A stretch of 64,000 bases of DNA from Acinetobacter haemolyticus (GCF_900406815.1 NZ_OVCN01000003.1:124001-188000), one strand, 5' to 3'. Numbered from the stretch's first letter, positions 29,394-40,212 are shown. Translations and numbers: made by a program. The notes: generated from the letters alone by a model not told the origin.

Positions 29394-30023
29394 TTAAATA
29401 TCAAAAAACACAGTTTCATCATCACCTTGGATACGAATATCAAAGCGATATACAACTTCACCATCCACTTCGGTACGTTTAGCAATTAAGGTTTGACGAC
29501 GTTTCACCCACTCAATGCTATTTAAAACGGGATCATTGGCATTTGCTTCAACTTCATCATCGAAGTAAACACGAGTATGCAAACCAAGATTGATACCGCG
29601 CGCAAATACAATGACCGCAATATGTGGCGCTTGGGTTGTACCTTTACGACCTGCTACAGCACCCGGTTTAATGGTGTTAAAACTCCAAAAACCTGTTTCA
29701 AAGTTTGCACCCGTACGTCCCCAGCCTAAGAAGTTTGGATCAACTGTTTTACCTTGCGTATCGGCTTGGCTTGGGTAAACACCATTGGCATCGGCTTGCC
29801 AGATTTCCAGCAACACATCTCTTAATGGCAAGCCCAGCCCATCAAAGACTTGTCCTTCAAGACGAATACGCTGACCTTGCGTTTTTTCACTCACCAGCTG
29901 ATTGTTAAAATTATGTTCAAACACCTCAATATCGGCTTGTTGCGGTAACAAACCAATATGTACATAAGGACCACCTGTTTGTGATGGGGTTTCTTTCAAT
30001 TCCTGAAAATTCCACGCGTTCAT
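29394..30023 (-). CDS. pcaG: protocatechuate 3,4-dioxygenase alpha subunit PcaG
   Basis: 209 residues of the intradiol dioxygenase fold: TPSQTGGPYVHIGLLPQ at the start, then LRDVLLEIWQADANGVYPSQ and FLGWGRTG. It lacks the full iron-ligand set of the beta subunit, as expected of the structural alpha chain. With PcaH it forms the iron(III) enzyme that cleaves protocatechuate to 3-carboxy-cis,cis-muconate. It starts 12 bases after pcaH. Confidence 0.96.
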   Translation of the reverse strand: MNAWNFQELKETPSQTGGPYVHIGLLPQQADIEVFEHNFNNQLVSEKTQGQRIRLEGQVFDGLGLPLRDVLLEIWQADANGVYPSQADTQGKTVDPNFLGWGRTGANFETGFWSFNTIKPGAVAGRKGTTQAPHIAVIVFARGINLGLHTRVYFDDEVEANANDPVLNSIEWVKRRQTLIAKRTEVDGEVVYRFDIRIQGDDETVFFDI

Positions 30024-30035
30024 TGTGTTACTCCA

Positions 30036-31185
<1,150 letters not shown>

Positions 31186-31211
31186 TGAGGTTGTCCCGAA
31201 TTGAAAGAAAG

Positions 31212-32564
31212 TTAGGTTGCATCCGTATGCGCAACTAGAGATTTCACAAAGATCGCCACAGCAGCAGCCGTTGCTGGAATAAACAACATGCTTAAAATCA
31301 TGGTGAACGACCAATTATTCCCAAGTAACACTGCGCCTATCCAAGCACCAAATACAGCACCGAAACGACCGATACCTGTCATCCATGCAATTCCTGTGGC
31401 ACGACATTGGGTAGGATAAAAACGAGCACTTAAAGCGGGCATTGCTGATTGCGCGCCATTGATCGCAATACCAGCGCATAGAACTAAAACAGCAAGTAAA
31501 GTTGGATTTGCTAAGCTTTGACCGACTGCAATGGCAAATAAACCTGCGGCAAAATAAAAGCCTGCAATAATTCGGTTCGGATTAAAGCGATCCATTGCCC
31601 AACCGATAAATAAAGCACTGAGTACACCACCAAATTGGAACAAACCACCGATAAATGCAGCGCGTTCCAAGGTTGCCCCAGTTTCACGCATTAAGGTCGG
31701 CAACCAACTGGTCAGTAGATAAATCACCACCAACCCCATAAAATAGGTTGACCACAATAAAACGGTGCCTTTGGAAAATTGTTTTGAAAACAACATGCCA
31801 AATACACTCTTTTTCTGAGCTACATTTGATTGCTCTTCTGGGATATGGAATTCCGTTACACCTTGAACTTGTGATGGTGCAATGTGCGTTAAAATTCGAC
31901 GTACTTTCTCAGGGTTCTTATTTTTTACAATTAAGAAGCGATAAGACTCAGGTAAGAACAAAATCACCAGAACCATTAAAAACAATGGTGTCCATCCACC
32001 TAGCAAAAACAAGCTATGCCAACCATAATTAGGGATAAGCCAACTACTAATGAATCCCCCTGTTGCCATCCCCAAGTTATAGCCACAGAACATACAGGTC
32101 ACCATTAATGAACGTACGCGGGTTGGGCAATATTCAGAGAACAAAGTGGTTGCATTCGGCATCGCTGCGCCCAAACCAATTCCCGTTAAAAAACGCAATA
32201 CCACCAACTGATCCAAATTCGTTGCGTAGGCAGAAGCAAGCGTAAAGCCTCCAAAAATCAGCATGGAAACGGTCAATACAATCTTGCGGCCAAAACGATC
32301 GGCTGTGGGACCTGACACCAATGCACCAATAATCATCCCGCCTAAAGCTGCACTCATTACGGGGCCAAGCTGTGAACGATCGATTCCCCAATCCTGAGTT
32401 AATGCGGGTGCAATAAACCCCATCGCAGCAGTGTCAATTCCATCTACAAAAACGATGAGAAAACAGACAATTGCGATTAACCACTGATATTTACTGATTG
32501 GTGCATGATCAATCAGTTTCTGTGCATCCATACTATTTGCGGGAGCAGCAAATTCCTGTGCCAT
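31212..32564 (-). CDS. pcaK: 4-hydroxybenzoate/protocatechuate transporter PcaK (MFS)
   Basis: 450 residues with 12 hydrophobic segments. The aromatic acid:H+ symporter signature is present: IVFVDGIDTAAMGFIAPAL in segment 1 and GPTADRFGRKIVL in loop 2-3, with FLPESYRFLI before the central loop. GGAGG precedes the ATG. It imports protocatechuate and 4-hydroxybenzoate across the inner membrane. Position between pcaD and pcaC matches ADP1. Confidence 0.95.
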   Translation of the reverse strand: MAQEFAAPANSMDAQKLIDHAPISKYQWLIAIVCFLIVFVDGIDTAAMGFIAPALTQDWGIDRSQLGPVMSAALGGMIIGALVSGPTADRFGRKIVLTVSMLIFGGFTLASAYATNLDQLVVLRFLTGIGLGAAMPNATTLFSEYCPTRVRSLMVTCMFCGYNLGMATGGFISSWLIPNYGWHSLFLLGGWTPLFLMVLVILFLPESYRFLIVKNKNPEKVRRILTHIAPSQVQGVTEFHIPEEQSNVAQKKSVFGMLFSKQFSKGTVLLWSTYFMGLVVIYLLTSWLPTLMRETGATLERAAFIGGLFQFGGVLSALFIGWAMDRFNPNRIIAGFYFAAGLFAIAVGQSLANPTLLAVLVLCAGIAINGAQSAMPALSARFYPTQCRATGIAWMTGIGRFGAVFGAWIGAVLLGNNWSFTMILSMLFIPATAAAVAIFVKSLVAHTDAT

Positions 32565-32606
32565 GGTTGCCTCCTTGTAGGCGAATTCCTTTCTAACCTG
32601 AACCGG

Positions 32607-33392
32607 TTATATTTTCTGAATAAACTTAGACAATGCTTGATTAAAGACCTGAGGCTGCTCGATATTCGATAAATGCGAAGCTGCCAAAATTTCAAGCTGG
32701 CTTTGTGAAATAGACTGATGCATAAAATCAGCATCTTGAACCGTCGTTACAGGATCAAACTGACCGGCAATAATGCAAGTCGGAATCTGAATCTGTTGAA
32801 GTTGATCGCTTAGATCTGCCCCTGCTAAAGCACGACATGCATTGGCATAACCTTGGGCTGGTGTGAGTGCTAAACTTTGTATAGTCTTCTGTGCTAAAAC
32901 ATCATGAGCATAATCAAAATGTTCACTGAACCAGCGAGTATGGGTAGTTTTAACAAGCTCAGCTAAACCGTGTTGCTCTACATTGTCCGCACGATTATTC
33001 CATGCTTCAGCAGTTCCAATTTTTGCGGCAGAGTTTGCGATTGTGACACTCAAAAAGCGATCGGCATGATGTATCGCAAGATACAATCCAGTGATACCAC
33101 CCATGGAGATTCCACAGAAATGTGCTTTATCAATCTTGAGTGCATCTAAAATATCCACAACATCTTCAGCAAGATTTTGCAAAGTACTTTGCTCAATCAC
33201 ACGACTCGCGCCATGACCACGTGTATCATAAGTTACGATTCGATATTGTTCTGACAATGCTTCAACCTGCGCTTGCCACATTCCATGATCAGTTCCAAGC
33301 GAATTAGAAAACATAATCACAGGCGCATCTTTCTGACCCTGCACTTGAACTGCAAGTTGATATCCTTGACGATTAAGAATATTGATCATCAT
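32607..33392 (-). CDS. pcaD: 3-oxoadipate enol-lactonase PcaD
   Basis: 261 residues of the alpha/beta hydrolase family: FSNSLGTDHGMW (oxyanion region), YDTRGHGAS, nucleophile elbow CGISMGGITG, and the late ASHLSNIEQP with the catalytic His. It hydrolyses the enol-lactone to 3-oxoadipate. Its start overlaps the pcaB stop by 4 bases (ATGA). Confidence 0.95.
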   Translation of the reverse strand: MMINILNRQGYQLAVQVQGQKDAPVIMFSNSLGTDHGMWQAQVEALSEQYRIVTYDTRGHGASRVIEQSTLQNLAEDVVDILDALKIDKAHFCGISMGGITGLYLAIHHADRFLSVTIANSAAKIGTAEAWNNRADNVEQHGLAELVKTTHTRWFSEHFDYAHDVLAQKTIQSLALTPAQGYANACRALAGADLSDQLQQIQIPTCIIAGQFDPVTTVQDADFMHQSISQSQLEILAASHLSNIEQPQVFNQALSKFIQKI

Positions 33393-34744
33393 TTCGAATC
33401 TCCTTGAGCTGCTTTGAGGACAGAATCTATTTGCATTTGAATGTTGCCCAAATAAGACTCAGGCTTAAAAAGCTCATCTAGGGTTTGTGCTGAAAAATGT
33501 TCTTTCACTTCATCTAGATTCGATAAAATATTTTTTAAATGAGCATCTTGTGCGACTGCTTGCTGACATGCTTGCTCAACCAAATGGTGAGCATTTAAAC
33601 GCCCAATCTTGCTAGCTAACGCCATCATGACTGCTTCAGCCATAATCAAACCTTGTGTGGTATCAAGATTGCGTTGCATCGCTTCAACATTCACATCTAT
33701 AGCCTGTAATACTTCATTGCTACGTTCTAATGCGCCTGCACATAACTGAAAAATTTCAGGTATTGCTAACCATTCTGCATGCCATGCACCTAAAGCCCGT
33801 TCGTGGTCTTGAACCATGCTCTGATAGATACTGGTCATCAGTGCAGGTACGCGATTTGCAGCTGCAAGAATTGAAGCGGCTGCAACTGGATTGCGCTTGT
33901 GAGGCATTGTCGATGAACCACCACGCCCTTTTGCTGTTGGTTCATAAACTTCTGCAATTTCAGTCTGCATCAGTAGCGACCAATCTTTTGCCATCTTGCC
34001 AACATTGCCCACAATCATGGCAAGTAGACTGGCGATTTCTACAAAACGATCACGCTCGCCATGCCAAGTGCATTCAGGTACCGTTAGCCCTAATTGATTT
34101 GCATAAGCTTCAACAACTGTAGAACCTTGCTCTTGTAATGAAGCCAATGATCCTACTGCGCCACCAAGCTGGGCAGTGAATACTCTGCTTTTCATTACTT
34201 GCAAACGATCAAGATCACGCTTTAATGCGGCTGCATAACGTGCAAACTTGTGCCCTAAAGTAATCGGCAAAGCTTGCTGCAACCATGTACGCCCAATCAT
34301 CACTTGGTCACGGTAACGTTCAGCCTGTTGTAGCGAAATTTGATAAGCTGAATGAAGTTGCTTTTCAATCACGGCCAAAGCATCACGGCACTGTAAAATC
34401 GTTGCCGTATCAATAATGTCTTGACTGGTTGCTCCCCAATGCACATAGCGAGAAGCTTGTTCATCTTGCTGTTTTACGATGGCGGTAAATTGCTTCACCA
34501 AGGGAATAGCAATATTTCCAGCTAAACCCGTTGCCACAGCTAATGCATCTAAATCAATTTTGTCTAATGCAAATTCACCAACCTGTTCGATAATGGTGGC
34601 TGCTGATACTGGTATGACATTGACTTGCGCCTGTGCTTTAGCCAAAGCCACTTCGGCTTGGATCATATAACTCAATAAACGATGATCACTAAAAATTGCG
34701 GTAACTTCAGACTGGTAAAACAAGCTGGCATATAACTGGCTCAT
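33389..34744 (-). CDS. pcaB: 3-carboxy-cis,cis-muconate cycloisomerase PcaB
   Basis: 451 residues from the ATG at 34742-34744 (GAGG upstream). Fumarase/aspartase superfamily: HWGATSQDIIDTA, RTWLQQALP and the signature GGSSTMPHKRNPVAA. It lactonises carboxymuconate to 4-carboxymuconolactone. The pcaF stop is 8 bases upstream. Confidence 0.96.
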   Translation of the reverse strand: MSQLYASLFYQSEVTAIFSDHRLLSYMIQAEVALAKAQAQVNVIPVSAATIIEQVGEFALDKIDLDALAVATGLAGNIAIPLVKQFTAIVKQQDEQASRYVHWGATSQDIIDTATILQCRDALAVIEKQLHSAYQISLQQAERYRDQVMIGRTWLQQALPITLGHKFARYAAALKRDLDRLQVMKSRVFTAQLGGAVGSLASLQEQGSTVVEAYANQLGLTVPECTWHGERDRFVEIASLLAMIVGNVGKMAKDWSLLMQTEIAEVYEPTAKGRGGSSTMPHKRNPVAAASILAAANRVPALMTSIYQSMVQDHERALGAWHAEWLAIPEIFQLCAGALERSNEVLQAIDVNVEAMQRNLDTTQGLIMAEAVMMALASKIGRLNAHHLVEQACQQAVAQDAHLKNILSNLDEVKEHFSAQTLDELFKPESYLGNIQMQIDSVLKAAQGDSK

Positions 34745-34752
34745 GCTATACC

Positions 34753-35961
34753 TCACTCAACACGCTGAATAATCAAGGCAATCCCTTGACCCACGCCGAT
34801 ACACATCGAACACAAAGCATATTGTCCTTTGATCTGTTCAAGTTGATTCAAAGCGGTGGTCACTAATCTTGCACCTGAAGCACCGAGTGGATGACCCAAG
34901 GCAATTGCCCCACCATTTGGATTGATACGGGCATCATCATCAGCTAAACCCAAATCACGAGTCACTGCTAATGCTTGAGCTGCAAAGGCCTCGTTTAACT
35001 CAATCACATCCATTTGTTCTAATGTCAGATTGGCTTGTTTGAGTAACTTCTTGATTGCAGGTGCAGGAGCAAAACCCATGATGCGGGGTTCAACACCCAC
35101 TGTCGTAGCTGCAATGATTTTGGCACGTGGTTTAAGTTGGTATTGAGCAACTGCTTCATCTGAGGCAATCAATAGGGCTGCTGCACCATCATTAATGCCT
35201 GAGGCATTACCTGCAGTGACCGTACCTTCTGCTTTCACTACACCTTTGAGTTTGGTTAATGCTTCAATGGTGGTCGATGCACGTGGATGCTCATCCGTAT
35301 CGACAACAACCGCGTCCCCTTTACGTTGAGGAATCGTGACAGGAACGATTTCATGTTTAAAAAAGCCTTTGGCTTGCGCTGCTGCAGTACGTTGTTGGCT
35401 CACCAAGGCAAACTGGTCTTGATCGATACGATTAATGTTAAATTGCTCTGCCACGTTTTCTGCAGTTTGTGGCATGGTGTCTACACCATACATTCCCTTG
35501 AGCTTTGGATTGATAAAACGCCAACCCATGGTGGTGTCTTCAATCTTTTGACTACGACCAAACGCACTGTCCGATTTACCCATGACATAAGGCGCACGGC
35601 TCATACTTTCGACACCACCCGCAATGATGAGATTTGCTTCATCCGCTTTAATCGCACGTGCAGCCATGGCAATGGCATCCAAGGATGAACCACAAAGACG
35701 ATTCACTGTGGTTGCAGGGACTTGATAAGGCAAACCTGCTAACAAAGCAGACATACGACCGACATTACGGTTATCTTCACCGGCCTGATTGGCACAACCA
35801 TAGATCACATCATCGACTTGTTGCCAATCCACGGTTGGATTACGTTGCATTAAGGCTTGAATCGGAACTGCACCAAGGTCATCTGCACGTACAGGGGCAA
35901 GACCGCCTGCATAGCGACCAAATGGGGTACGAATCGCATCAATGATATAAGCGTTTTTCAT
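34753..35961 (-). CDS. pcaF: 3-oxoadipyl-CoA thiolase PcaF
   Basis: 402 residues. Thiolase active-site residues are visible: Cys in VNRLCGSSLDAI, His in GGAIALGHPLGASGAR and Cys in CSMCIGVGQG. It cleaves 3-oxoadipyl-CoA to succinyl-CoA and acetyl-CoA, the last step of the pathway. It is preceded by an unusually long, structured 132-base gap after pcaJ. Confidence 0.96.
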   Translation of the reverse strand: MKNAYIIDAIRTPFGRYAGGLAPVRADDLGAVPIQALMQRNPTVDWQQVDDVIYGCANQAGEDNRNVGRMSALLAGLPYQVPATTVNRLCGSSLDAIAMAARAIKADEANLIIAGGVESMSRAPYVMGKSDSAFGRSQKIEDTTMGWRFINPKLKGMYGVDTMPQTAENVAEQFNINRIDQDQFALVSQQRTAAAQAKGFFKHEIVPVTIPQRKGDAVVVDTDEHPRASTTIEALTKLKGVVKAEGTVTAGNASGINDGAAALLIASDEAVAQYQLKPRAKIIAATTVGVEPRIMGFAPAPAIKKLLKQANLTLEQMDVIELNEAFAAQALAVTRDLGLADDDARINPNGGAIALGHPLGASGARLVTTALNQLEQIKGQYALCSMCIGVGQGIALIIQRVE

Positions 35962-35999
35962 ATTCTTACACTTCCATATTTCAATCTGTTGTGATCACT

Positions 36000-36084
36000 G
36001 CCACAAATTACGGGTTTAGTTATTCTTCCTTTGCGTAGGCAATGCCTATACAAAAAGCCTCTGCTTTAACCCGTAATTAGTGGC
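36000..36084 (-). repeat. large intercistronic hairpin between pcaJ and pcaF
   Basis: GCCACAAATTACGGGTTTA (36000 on) is matched in inverted order by TAACCCGTAATTAGTGGC (ending 36084), giving an imperfect stem of about 17 pairs. Inside lies a second perfect hairpin, TAGGC/GCCTA around AAT. No U tract follows on the transcript strand. It fills most of the 132-base pcaJ-pcaF gap, the widest in the pca operon. Confidence 0.7.
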
Positions 36085-36093
36085 TGGTAAACA

Positions 36094-36747
36094 TTATCCT
36101 TGCGTCGCATCAATCAATTGAGCACCCGTCAAAGCCTGAAGTTCTTCAAAGCTGAGACCATCTACTTTCTCAATCACCTTTAAACCGTCATTGGTCACAT
36201 CAATCACACACAGATCGGTATAAATACGATCGACACATTTCAGACCCGTTGCTGGATAAGAAAGTGCTTCAACAATCTTGGGTTCACCTTGTTTGGTCAC
36301 ATGATCAGTGGTGATAAACACTTTCTTTGCACCGACAGCCAAGTCCATTGCACCACCGACAGCAGGAATCGCATCGGCTGCTCCTGTATGCCAGTTGGCA
36401 AGATCACCGTTGGCTGCAACTTGGAATGCACCCAATACTGCAATATCCAGATGACCACCACGCATCATGGCAAAGGAATCCCCATGATGGAAAAAACAGC
36501 CCCCTGTGAGCATGGTCACATACTCTTTGCCAGCATTAATCAGCTCAGGGTCTTCTTCACCTTTAGCTGGTGGTGGACCGAATGCCAATAAACCGTTTTC
36601 AGAATGCAGAAATACATCTTTGTCGGCAGGTAAGTATTTTGAAATCTTGGTCGGTAAGCCAATACCTAGATTGACATAGGCACCATCAGGAATATCTTGT
36701 GCAACACGTTCAGCGATCTGGTCACGGCTGAGTTTTTGATAGCTCAT
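36094..36747 (-). CDS. pcaJ: 3-oxoadipate CoA-transferase subunit B PcaJ
   Basis: 217 residues. YVNLGIGLPTKI and the HSENGLLAFGP segment with the catalytic glutamate mark the B subunit of family I CoA transferases; GGAMDLAVGAKKVFI follows. With PcaI it moves CoA from succinyl-CoA to 3-oxoadipate. It begins 11 bases after pcaI. Confidence 0.96.
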   Translation of the reverse strand: MSYQKLSRDQIAERVAQDIPDGAYVNLGIGLPTKISKYLPADKDVFLHSENGLLAFGPPPAKGEEDPELINAGKEYVTMLTGGCFFHHGDSFAMMRGGHLDIAVLGAFQVAANGDLANWHTGAADAIPAVGGAMDLAVGAKKVFITTDHVTKQGEPKIVEALSYPATGLKCVDRIYTDLCVIDVTNDGLKVIEKVDGLSFEELQALTGAQLIDATQG

Positions 36748-36758
36748 TGTTATTCTCC

Positions 36759-37445
36759 TTATTGCGCAGCGACAGGTGAGGTTGCTTCAACCGCAACCAC
36801 ATGCTGAACAAAAATCCCTGGGGTAATAATGTGTTCAGGATCAAGCTGACCAAGTTCAACCACTTCAGAGACTTGAGCGATGGTGACATCCGCAGCCATG
36901 GCCATGATCGGTCCAAAGTTACGTGCAGATTTATTAAAAACCAGATTGCCCCAACGATCGCCTTTGTGAGCTTTGATTAAAGCGAAGTCAGCTTTAATTG
37001 GATATTCAAGAACGTAGTCTTTACCATCGATATGACGGGTTTCTTTGCTTTCTGCCAATAATGTTCCGAAGCCAGTCGGTGTAAACACAGCCCCTAATCC
37101 CATCCCAGCAGCTTGGATACGGCAAGCGAGATTGCCTTGTGGCACGAGCTCTAATTCAATCTTGCCGGCATGGTAGAGTTCATCGAACACCCATGAATCA
37201 GATTGGCGTGGGAAAGAGCAGATGATTTTACGGACTGCACCTGTTTTTAGGAGTTTGGCAAGACCATAATCGCCATTGCCTGCATTGTTATTGACGATGA
37301 CAAGGTCTTTAACTCCAAGTTCAATCAGAGCATCGATGAGTTCAGCAGGTTGTCCTGCGGTTCCAAAGCCACCAATCATGATGGTTGAGCCATCTTTTAT
37401 TTGGGATAAAACCTCAACCAGCGAGGCTGTACTCTTATCAATCAT
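36759..37445 (-). CDS. pcaI: 3-oxoadipate CoA-transferase subunit A PcaI
   Basis: 228 residues. GSTIMIGGFGTAGQPAELIDALIE is the subunit A oxyanion segment, and NNNAGNGDYGLAKLL and FPRQSDSWVF are typical. First gene of the pca-qui supraoperon; its start faces pcaU across 248 bases holding the PcaU operator. Confidence 0.96.
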   Translation of the reverse strand: MIDKSTASLVEVLSQIKDGSTIMIGGFGTAGQPAELIDALIELGVKDLVIVNNNAGNGDYGLAKLLKTGAVRKIICSFPRQSDSWVFDELYHAGKIELELVPQGNLACRIQAAGMGLGAVFTPTGFGTLLAESKETRHIDGKDYVLEYPIKADFALIKAHKGDRWGNLVFNKSARNFGPIMAMAADVTIAQVSEVVELGQLDPEHIITPGIFVQHVVAVEATSPVAAQ

Positions 37446-37580
37446 CTAACTACTTCCTGTACTAAGAACCACTCAACTTCATCCTGAAAATTGATGAAAT
37501 TAAACTGAGTGTTTTGTTCGGATTTGTTCTATTTATTCTTGATAATTTTTCTAGGGACTTCTATGCTGCAAAGCCGTTAT

Positions 37581-37618
37581 TGTTCGATATATATATTTTA
37601 TGTTCGATGATCGAACAT
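37581..37618. promoter_or_regulatory. PcaU operator (one direct plus two inverted repeats)
   Basis: ATGTTCGA-TGA-TCGAACAT forms a palindrome at 37600-37618, and a third copy TGTTCGAT lies in direct orientation at 37581-37588, 20 bases from the next. This is the arrangement described for the ADP1 PcaU site between pcaU and pcaI: two inverted repeats and one direct repeat about one helical turn away. PcaU activates pca-qui with protocatechuate and represses itself. Confidence 0.88.
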
Positions 37619-37693
37619 TATCCCAGTAAAATAGTCAGCTTTTGATTAGAATGGAAATGAACAACTGAAATTTCGGATTGGAGTTATCATCAT

Positions 37694-38518
37694 ATGGATC
37701 ATGATCAAGAGAAAACTGTTCGATTTATTCATCACAGTGAAAATAAGAAATCAATTCGACATGAAGACTTCATTGCAGGTATAGCTAAAGGTTTAACTAT
37801 CCTCGAGTGTTTCGGTCCAGAACGTCATCGTCTAAATATCAGTACAGCTGCTGAAAAGACAGGCATGACACGTGCGGCTGCTCGACGTCATCTACTTACT
37901 TTGGAATACTTAGGCTATTTGGAATTCGATGGGCATTATTATTATCTTGCTCCTAAAATTCTAAAATTTTCAGGTGCTTACTTAGATGGCTCACCACTCC
38001 CAAAAATCTGTCAACCATTATTGAATTTATTGACTAATCAGACCTCGCTTATTTATTCAGTGATGGTGTTAGATGGATATGAAGCAATTACCATCGCACG
38101 AAGTGCAGCACATCAACAAACAGATCGCGTTAATCCATATGGCCTACATCTAGGCAATCGGTTGCCCGCTCATGCCACATCAGCAGGCAAAATCTTACTC
38201 GCCCATCTTGATTTAGATGAGCAGAAACAATGGTTAGAAAAATACCCCCTTAAACGACTCACTAAATATACGCATACCGAAAGTGAGGAGTTTTTGGCAC
38301 TACTGCATGAAATTAAAGAACAAGACTGGTGCTATTCATGTGAAGAGCATGAACTGGGAGTACATGCTGTTGCGGTGCCTATTTATGATTCAAATGCTGA
38401 TGTTGTTGCAGCCTTAAATATCGTCTCGCCAACCATGCGAACCACTAAAGATTACTTAGTGACTCACATTTTGCCATTACTACTCGAAACTTCTCGTGAC
38501 CTAAGACATGTCATCTAA
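37694..38518 (+). CDS. pcaU: IclR family regulator PcaU
   Basis: 274 residues; GGAG 9 bases before the ATG. N-terminal winged helix (EDFIAGIAKGLTILECFGPERHRLNISTAAEKTGMTRAAARRHLLTLEYLGYL) and C-terminal IclR effector domain (NRLPAHATSAGKILLAHLD; EEHELGVHAVAVPIYDSNADVVAALNI). By order and divergent orientation it is the protocatechuate-responsive activator of pcaI-quiA. PobR is a close relative, but the context selects PcaU. Confidence 0.94.
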   Translation: MDHDQEKTVRFIHHSENKKSIRHEDFIAGIAKGLTILECFGPERHRLNISTAAEKTGMTRAAARRHLLTLEYLGYLEFDGHYYYLAPKILKFSGAYLDGSPLPKICQPLLNLLTNQTSLIYSVMVLDGYEAITIARSAAHQQTDRVNPYGLHLGNRLPAHATSAGKILLAHLDLDEQKQWLEKYPLKRLTKYTHTESEEFLALLHEIKEQDWCYSCEEHELGVHAVAVPIYDSNADVVAALNIVSPTMRTTKDYLVTHILPLLLETSRDLRHVI

Positions 38519-38523
38519 ATAAG

Positions 38524-38552
38524 AAAGCTCTAATTTCAATCATTAGAGCTTT
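38524..38552. terminator. bidirectional terminator
   Basis: AAAGCTCTAAT and ATTAGAGCTTT form an 11-pair stem around a 7-base loop between the convergent pcaU and zinc-GTPase genes, with T-rich sequence following on the plus strand. Confidence 0.9.
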
Positions 38553-38568
38553 ACTTTATTTTCCCAAA

Positions 38569-39792
38569 TTACGTTAAGATCATATCTGTCCAACCTGTAA
38601 ACGGATTGTCAAACTGTTCCCATTCTTTTGCGCCAAGTGCCATTTCATCCTCTGTTAATAAACATGCATCAAACTGCGCAGTCAGTGCAGCTTGATCCAT
38701 ATCCATACCGATCAAAACAATTTCTTGTCGTGCATCACCTGTTAATTCATCCCAATTTCTTTCAATTGCATCACGACTATTTTGATCTTCGGGCCAATGC
38801 TCATCTGGTACGGCTGCCCACCAATACCCTGCTACACCATGCCGAGCCATGGCACCTGCTTGTGACCACGAACCAGCAAACTCTGGATTTGAAGCGAGCC
38901 AAAAAAATCCTTTTGATCGGATCACACCTTGCCATTCAGAATTTACAAAATCAAAGAACCGCTGTGGATGGAAAGGCTTTCGTGCTCGATAAACAAAACT
39001 ACCGATCCCATATTCTTCCGTTTCAGGCGTATGTTCACCTCTTAATTCTTTCAGCCAACCAGGCGCTTGAGCCGCTTCGTTGAAATCGAACAAATTAGTA
39101 TTTAGAATCTTATCTAGATTCACTTGCCCAAATTCAGCAATTTCAATTTTCGCTCTTGGATTGAGTGAATGTAGAATGCCAAATAATTTTTCTTTTTCTT
39201 CACTATTAATCAAATCAACTTTATTTAAAATAATCACATCACAGAACTCAATTTGGTCGATTAAAAGATCAACCACATTACGCTCATCATCTTCCCCCAA
39301 CGATTCACCTCGTGAAGTTAAGCTATCCTGCGAACTATAATCTTTTAAAAAATTATAGGCATCGACCACAGTAACCATGGTATCCAAACGCGCAAATTCA
39401 TTCAGTGAAACGCCATTTTCATCTTCGAAGGTAAATGTTTCTGCCACGGGTAAAGGTTCAGAAATTCCTGTCGATTCAATCACCAATTGATCAAAGCGAT
39501 TATCTTCAGCCAAACGGCGTACCTCAATCAATAAATCCTCTCGCAATGTGCAACAAATACAGCCATTGCTCATTTCCACCAGTTTTTCATCTGTACGTGA
39601 TAATTCAGCACCGCCCTCACGAACCAAAGCTGCATCAATATTCACCTCAGACATATCATTGACGATCACGGCGATTTTCCGCCCTTCACGATTGTTCAAA
39701 ATATGATTGAGCAACGTGGTTTTCCCTGCACCTAAAAATCCAGATAAAACAGTGACAGGAAGTTTGGTTGGAGTGGCTATAGAATGATTCAT
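38569..39792 (-). CDS. zigA: COG0523/CobW GTPase, zinc metallochaperone (ZigA-type)
   Basis: 407 residues from the ATG at 39790-39792. GFLGAGKTT (residues 18-26) is the Walker A motif, [11 protein letters not shown] (Cys78-Ile-Cys80-Cys81) the metal-binding CxCC of COG0523, and NKVDL the guanine-specificity motif; a CobW C-terminal domain with FHPQRF follows. In A. baumannii ZigA is a zinc-induced-by-starvation GTPase that supports growth when zinc is scarce. The symbol is given because of family, genus-level context and the zinc-linked neighbours. Third gene of the leftward zinc operon, 15 bases after the Fur-like gene. Confidence 0.87.
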   Translation of the reverse strand: MNHSIATPTKLPVTVLSGFLGAGKTTLLNHILNNREGRKIAVIVNDMSEVNIDAALVREGGAELSRTDEKLVEMSNGCICCTLREDLLIEVRRLAEDNRFDQLVIESTGISEPLPVAETFTFEDENGVSLNEFARLDTMVTVVDAYNFLKDYSSQDSLTSRGESLGEDDERNVVDLLIDQIEFCDVIILNKVDLINSEEKEKLFGILHSLNPRAKIEIAEFGQVNLDKILNTNLFDFNEAAQAPGWLKELRGEHTPETEEYGIGSFVYRARKPFHPQRFFDFVNSEWQGVIRSKGFFWLASNPEFAGSWSQAGAMARHGVAGYWWAAVPDEHWPEDQNSRDAIERNWDELTGDARQEIVLIGMDMDQAALTAQFDACLLTEDEMALGAKEWEQFDNPFTGWTDMILT

Positions 39793-39807
39793 TGGCGTTC
39801 TCACAGA

Positions 39808-40206
39808 TTAAATATGTTGGGGTTCATGTTTTGAAAGACATGAAAAACATTGACCCAATACTTCTAAATATGGGTATCTCGGATTAAATTGTTTTGCTTG
39901 GATGGTGCTTTCCACACAAGTTTTAAGTTGTGGAATTGCAATGCTCTGCACTTTTTGGCATTCGGTACACACGGTAAAAAGCCGATAATTTGCGGTAATT
40001 TCGGCTTGCTCTAACACATACATATTCAAGGTATTTAGTTTTACGATCAGGCACTGTTCTGAGAGTTTTTTCAGAATTCGATAGATTTGAATTGGCGCTT
40101 GAAAGCCATAGGGTTTGGCCTTTTCCAATAACTCATAAGCACTCATAGCTTTGTTTTCTGTTTTTAAAATATCTAAAATATTTTGTTGGGCTAAGGTGAT
40201 CTTCAT
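39808..40206 (-). CDS. divergent Fur/Zur family regulator
   Basis: 132 residues from the ATG at 40204-40206; the upstream TTG in frame is less likely. The winged helix (LAQQNILDILKTENKAMSAYELLEKAKPYGFQAPIQIYRILKKLSEQCLIVKL) is Fur-like. The structural-zinc CxxC pairs are kept (Cys80/83, Cys120/123), but the usual His-rich regulatory metal site (HHDH-type) before the first pair is absent: the sequence there is ITANYRLFTVC. So it may sense zinc through other ligands or only through the Cys4 site. It is coupled to the peptidase gene (6-base gap). Confidence 0.8.
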   Translation of the reverse strand: MKITLAQQNILDILKTENKAMSAYELLEKAKPYGFQAPIQIYRILKKLSEQCLIVKLNTLNMYVLEQAEITANYRLFTVCTECQKVQSIAIPQLKTCVESTIQAKQFNPRYPYLEVLGQCFSCLSKHEPQHI

Positions 40207-40212
40207 TTTCAA

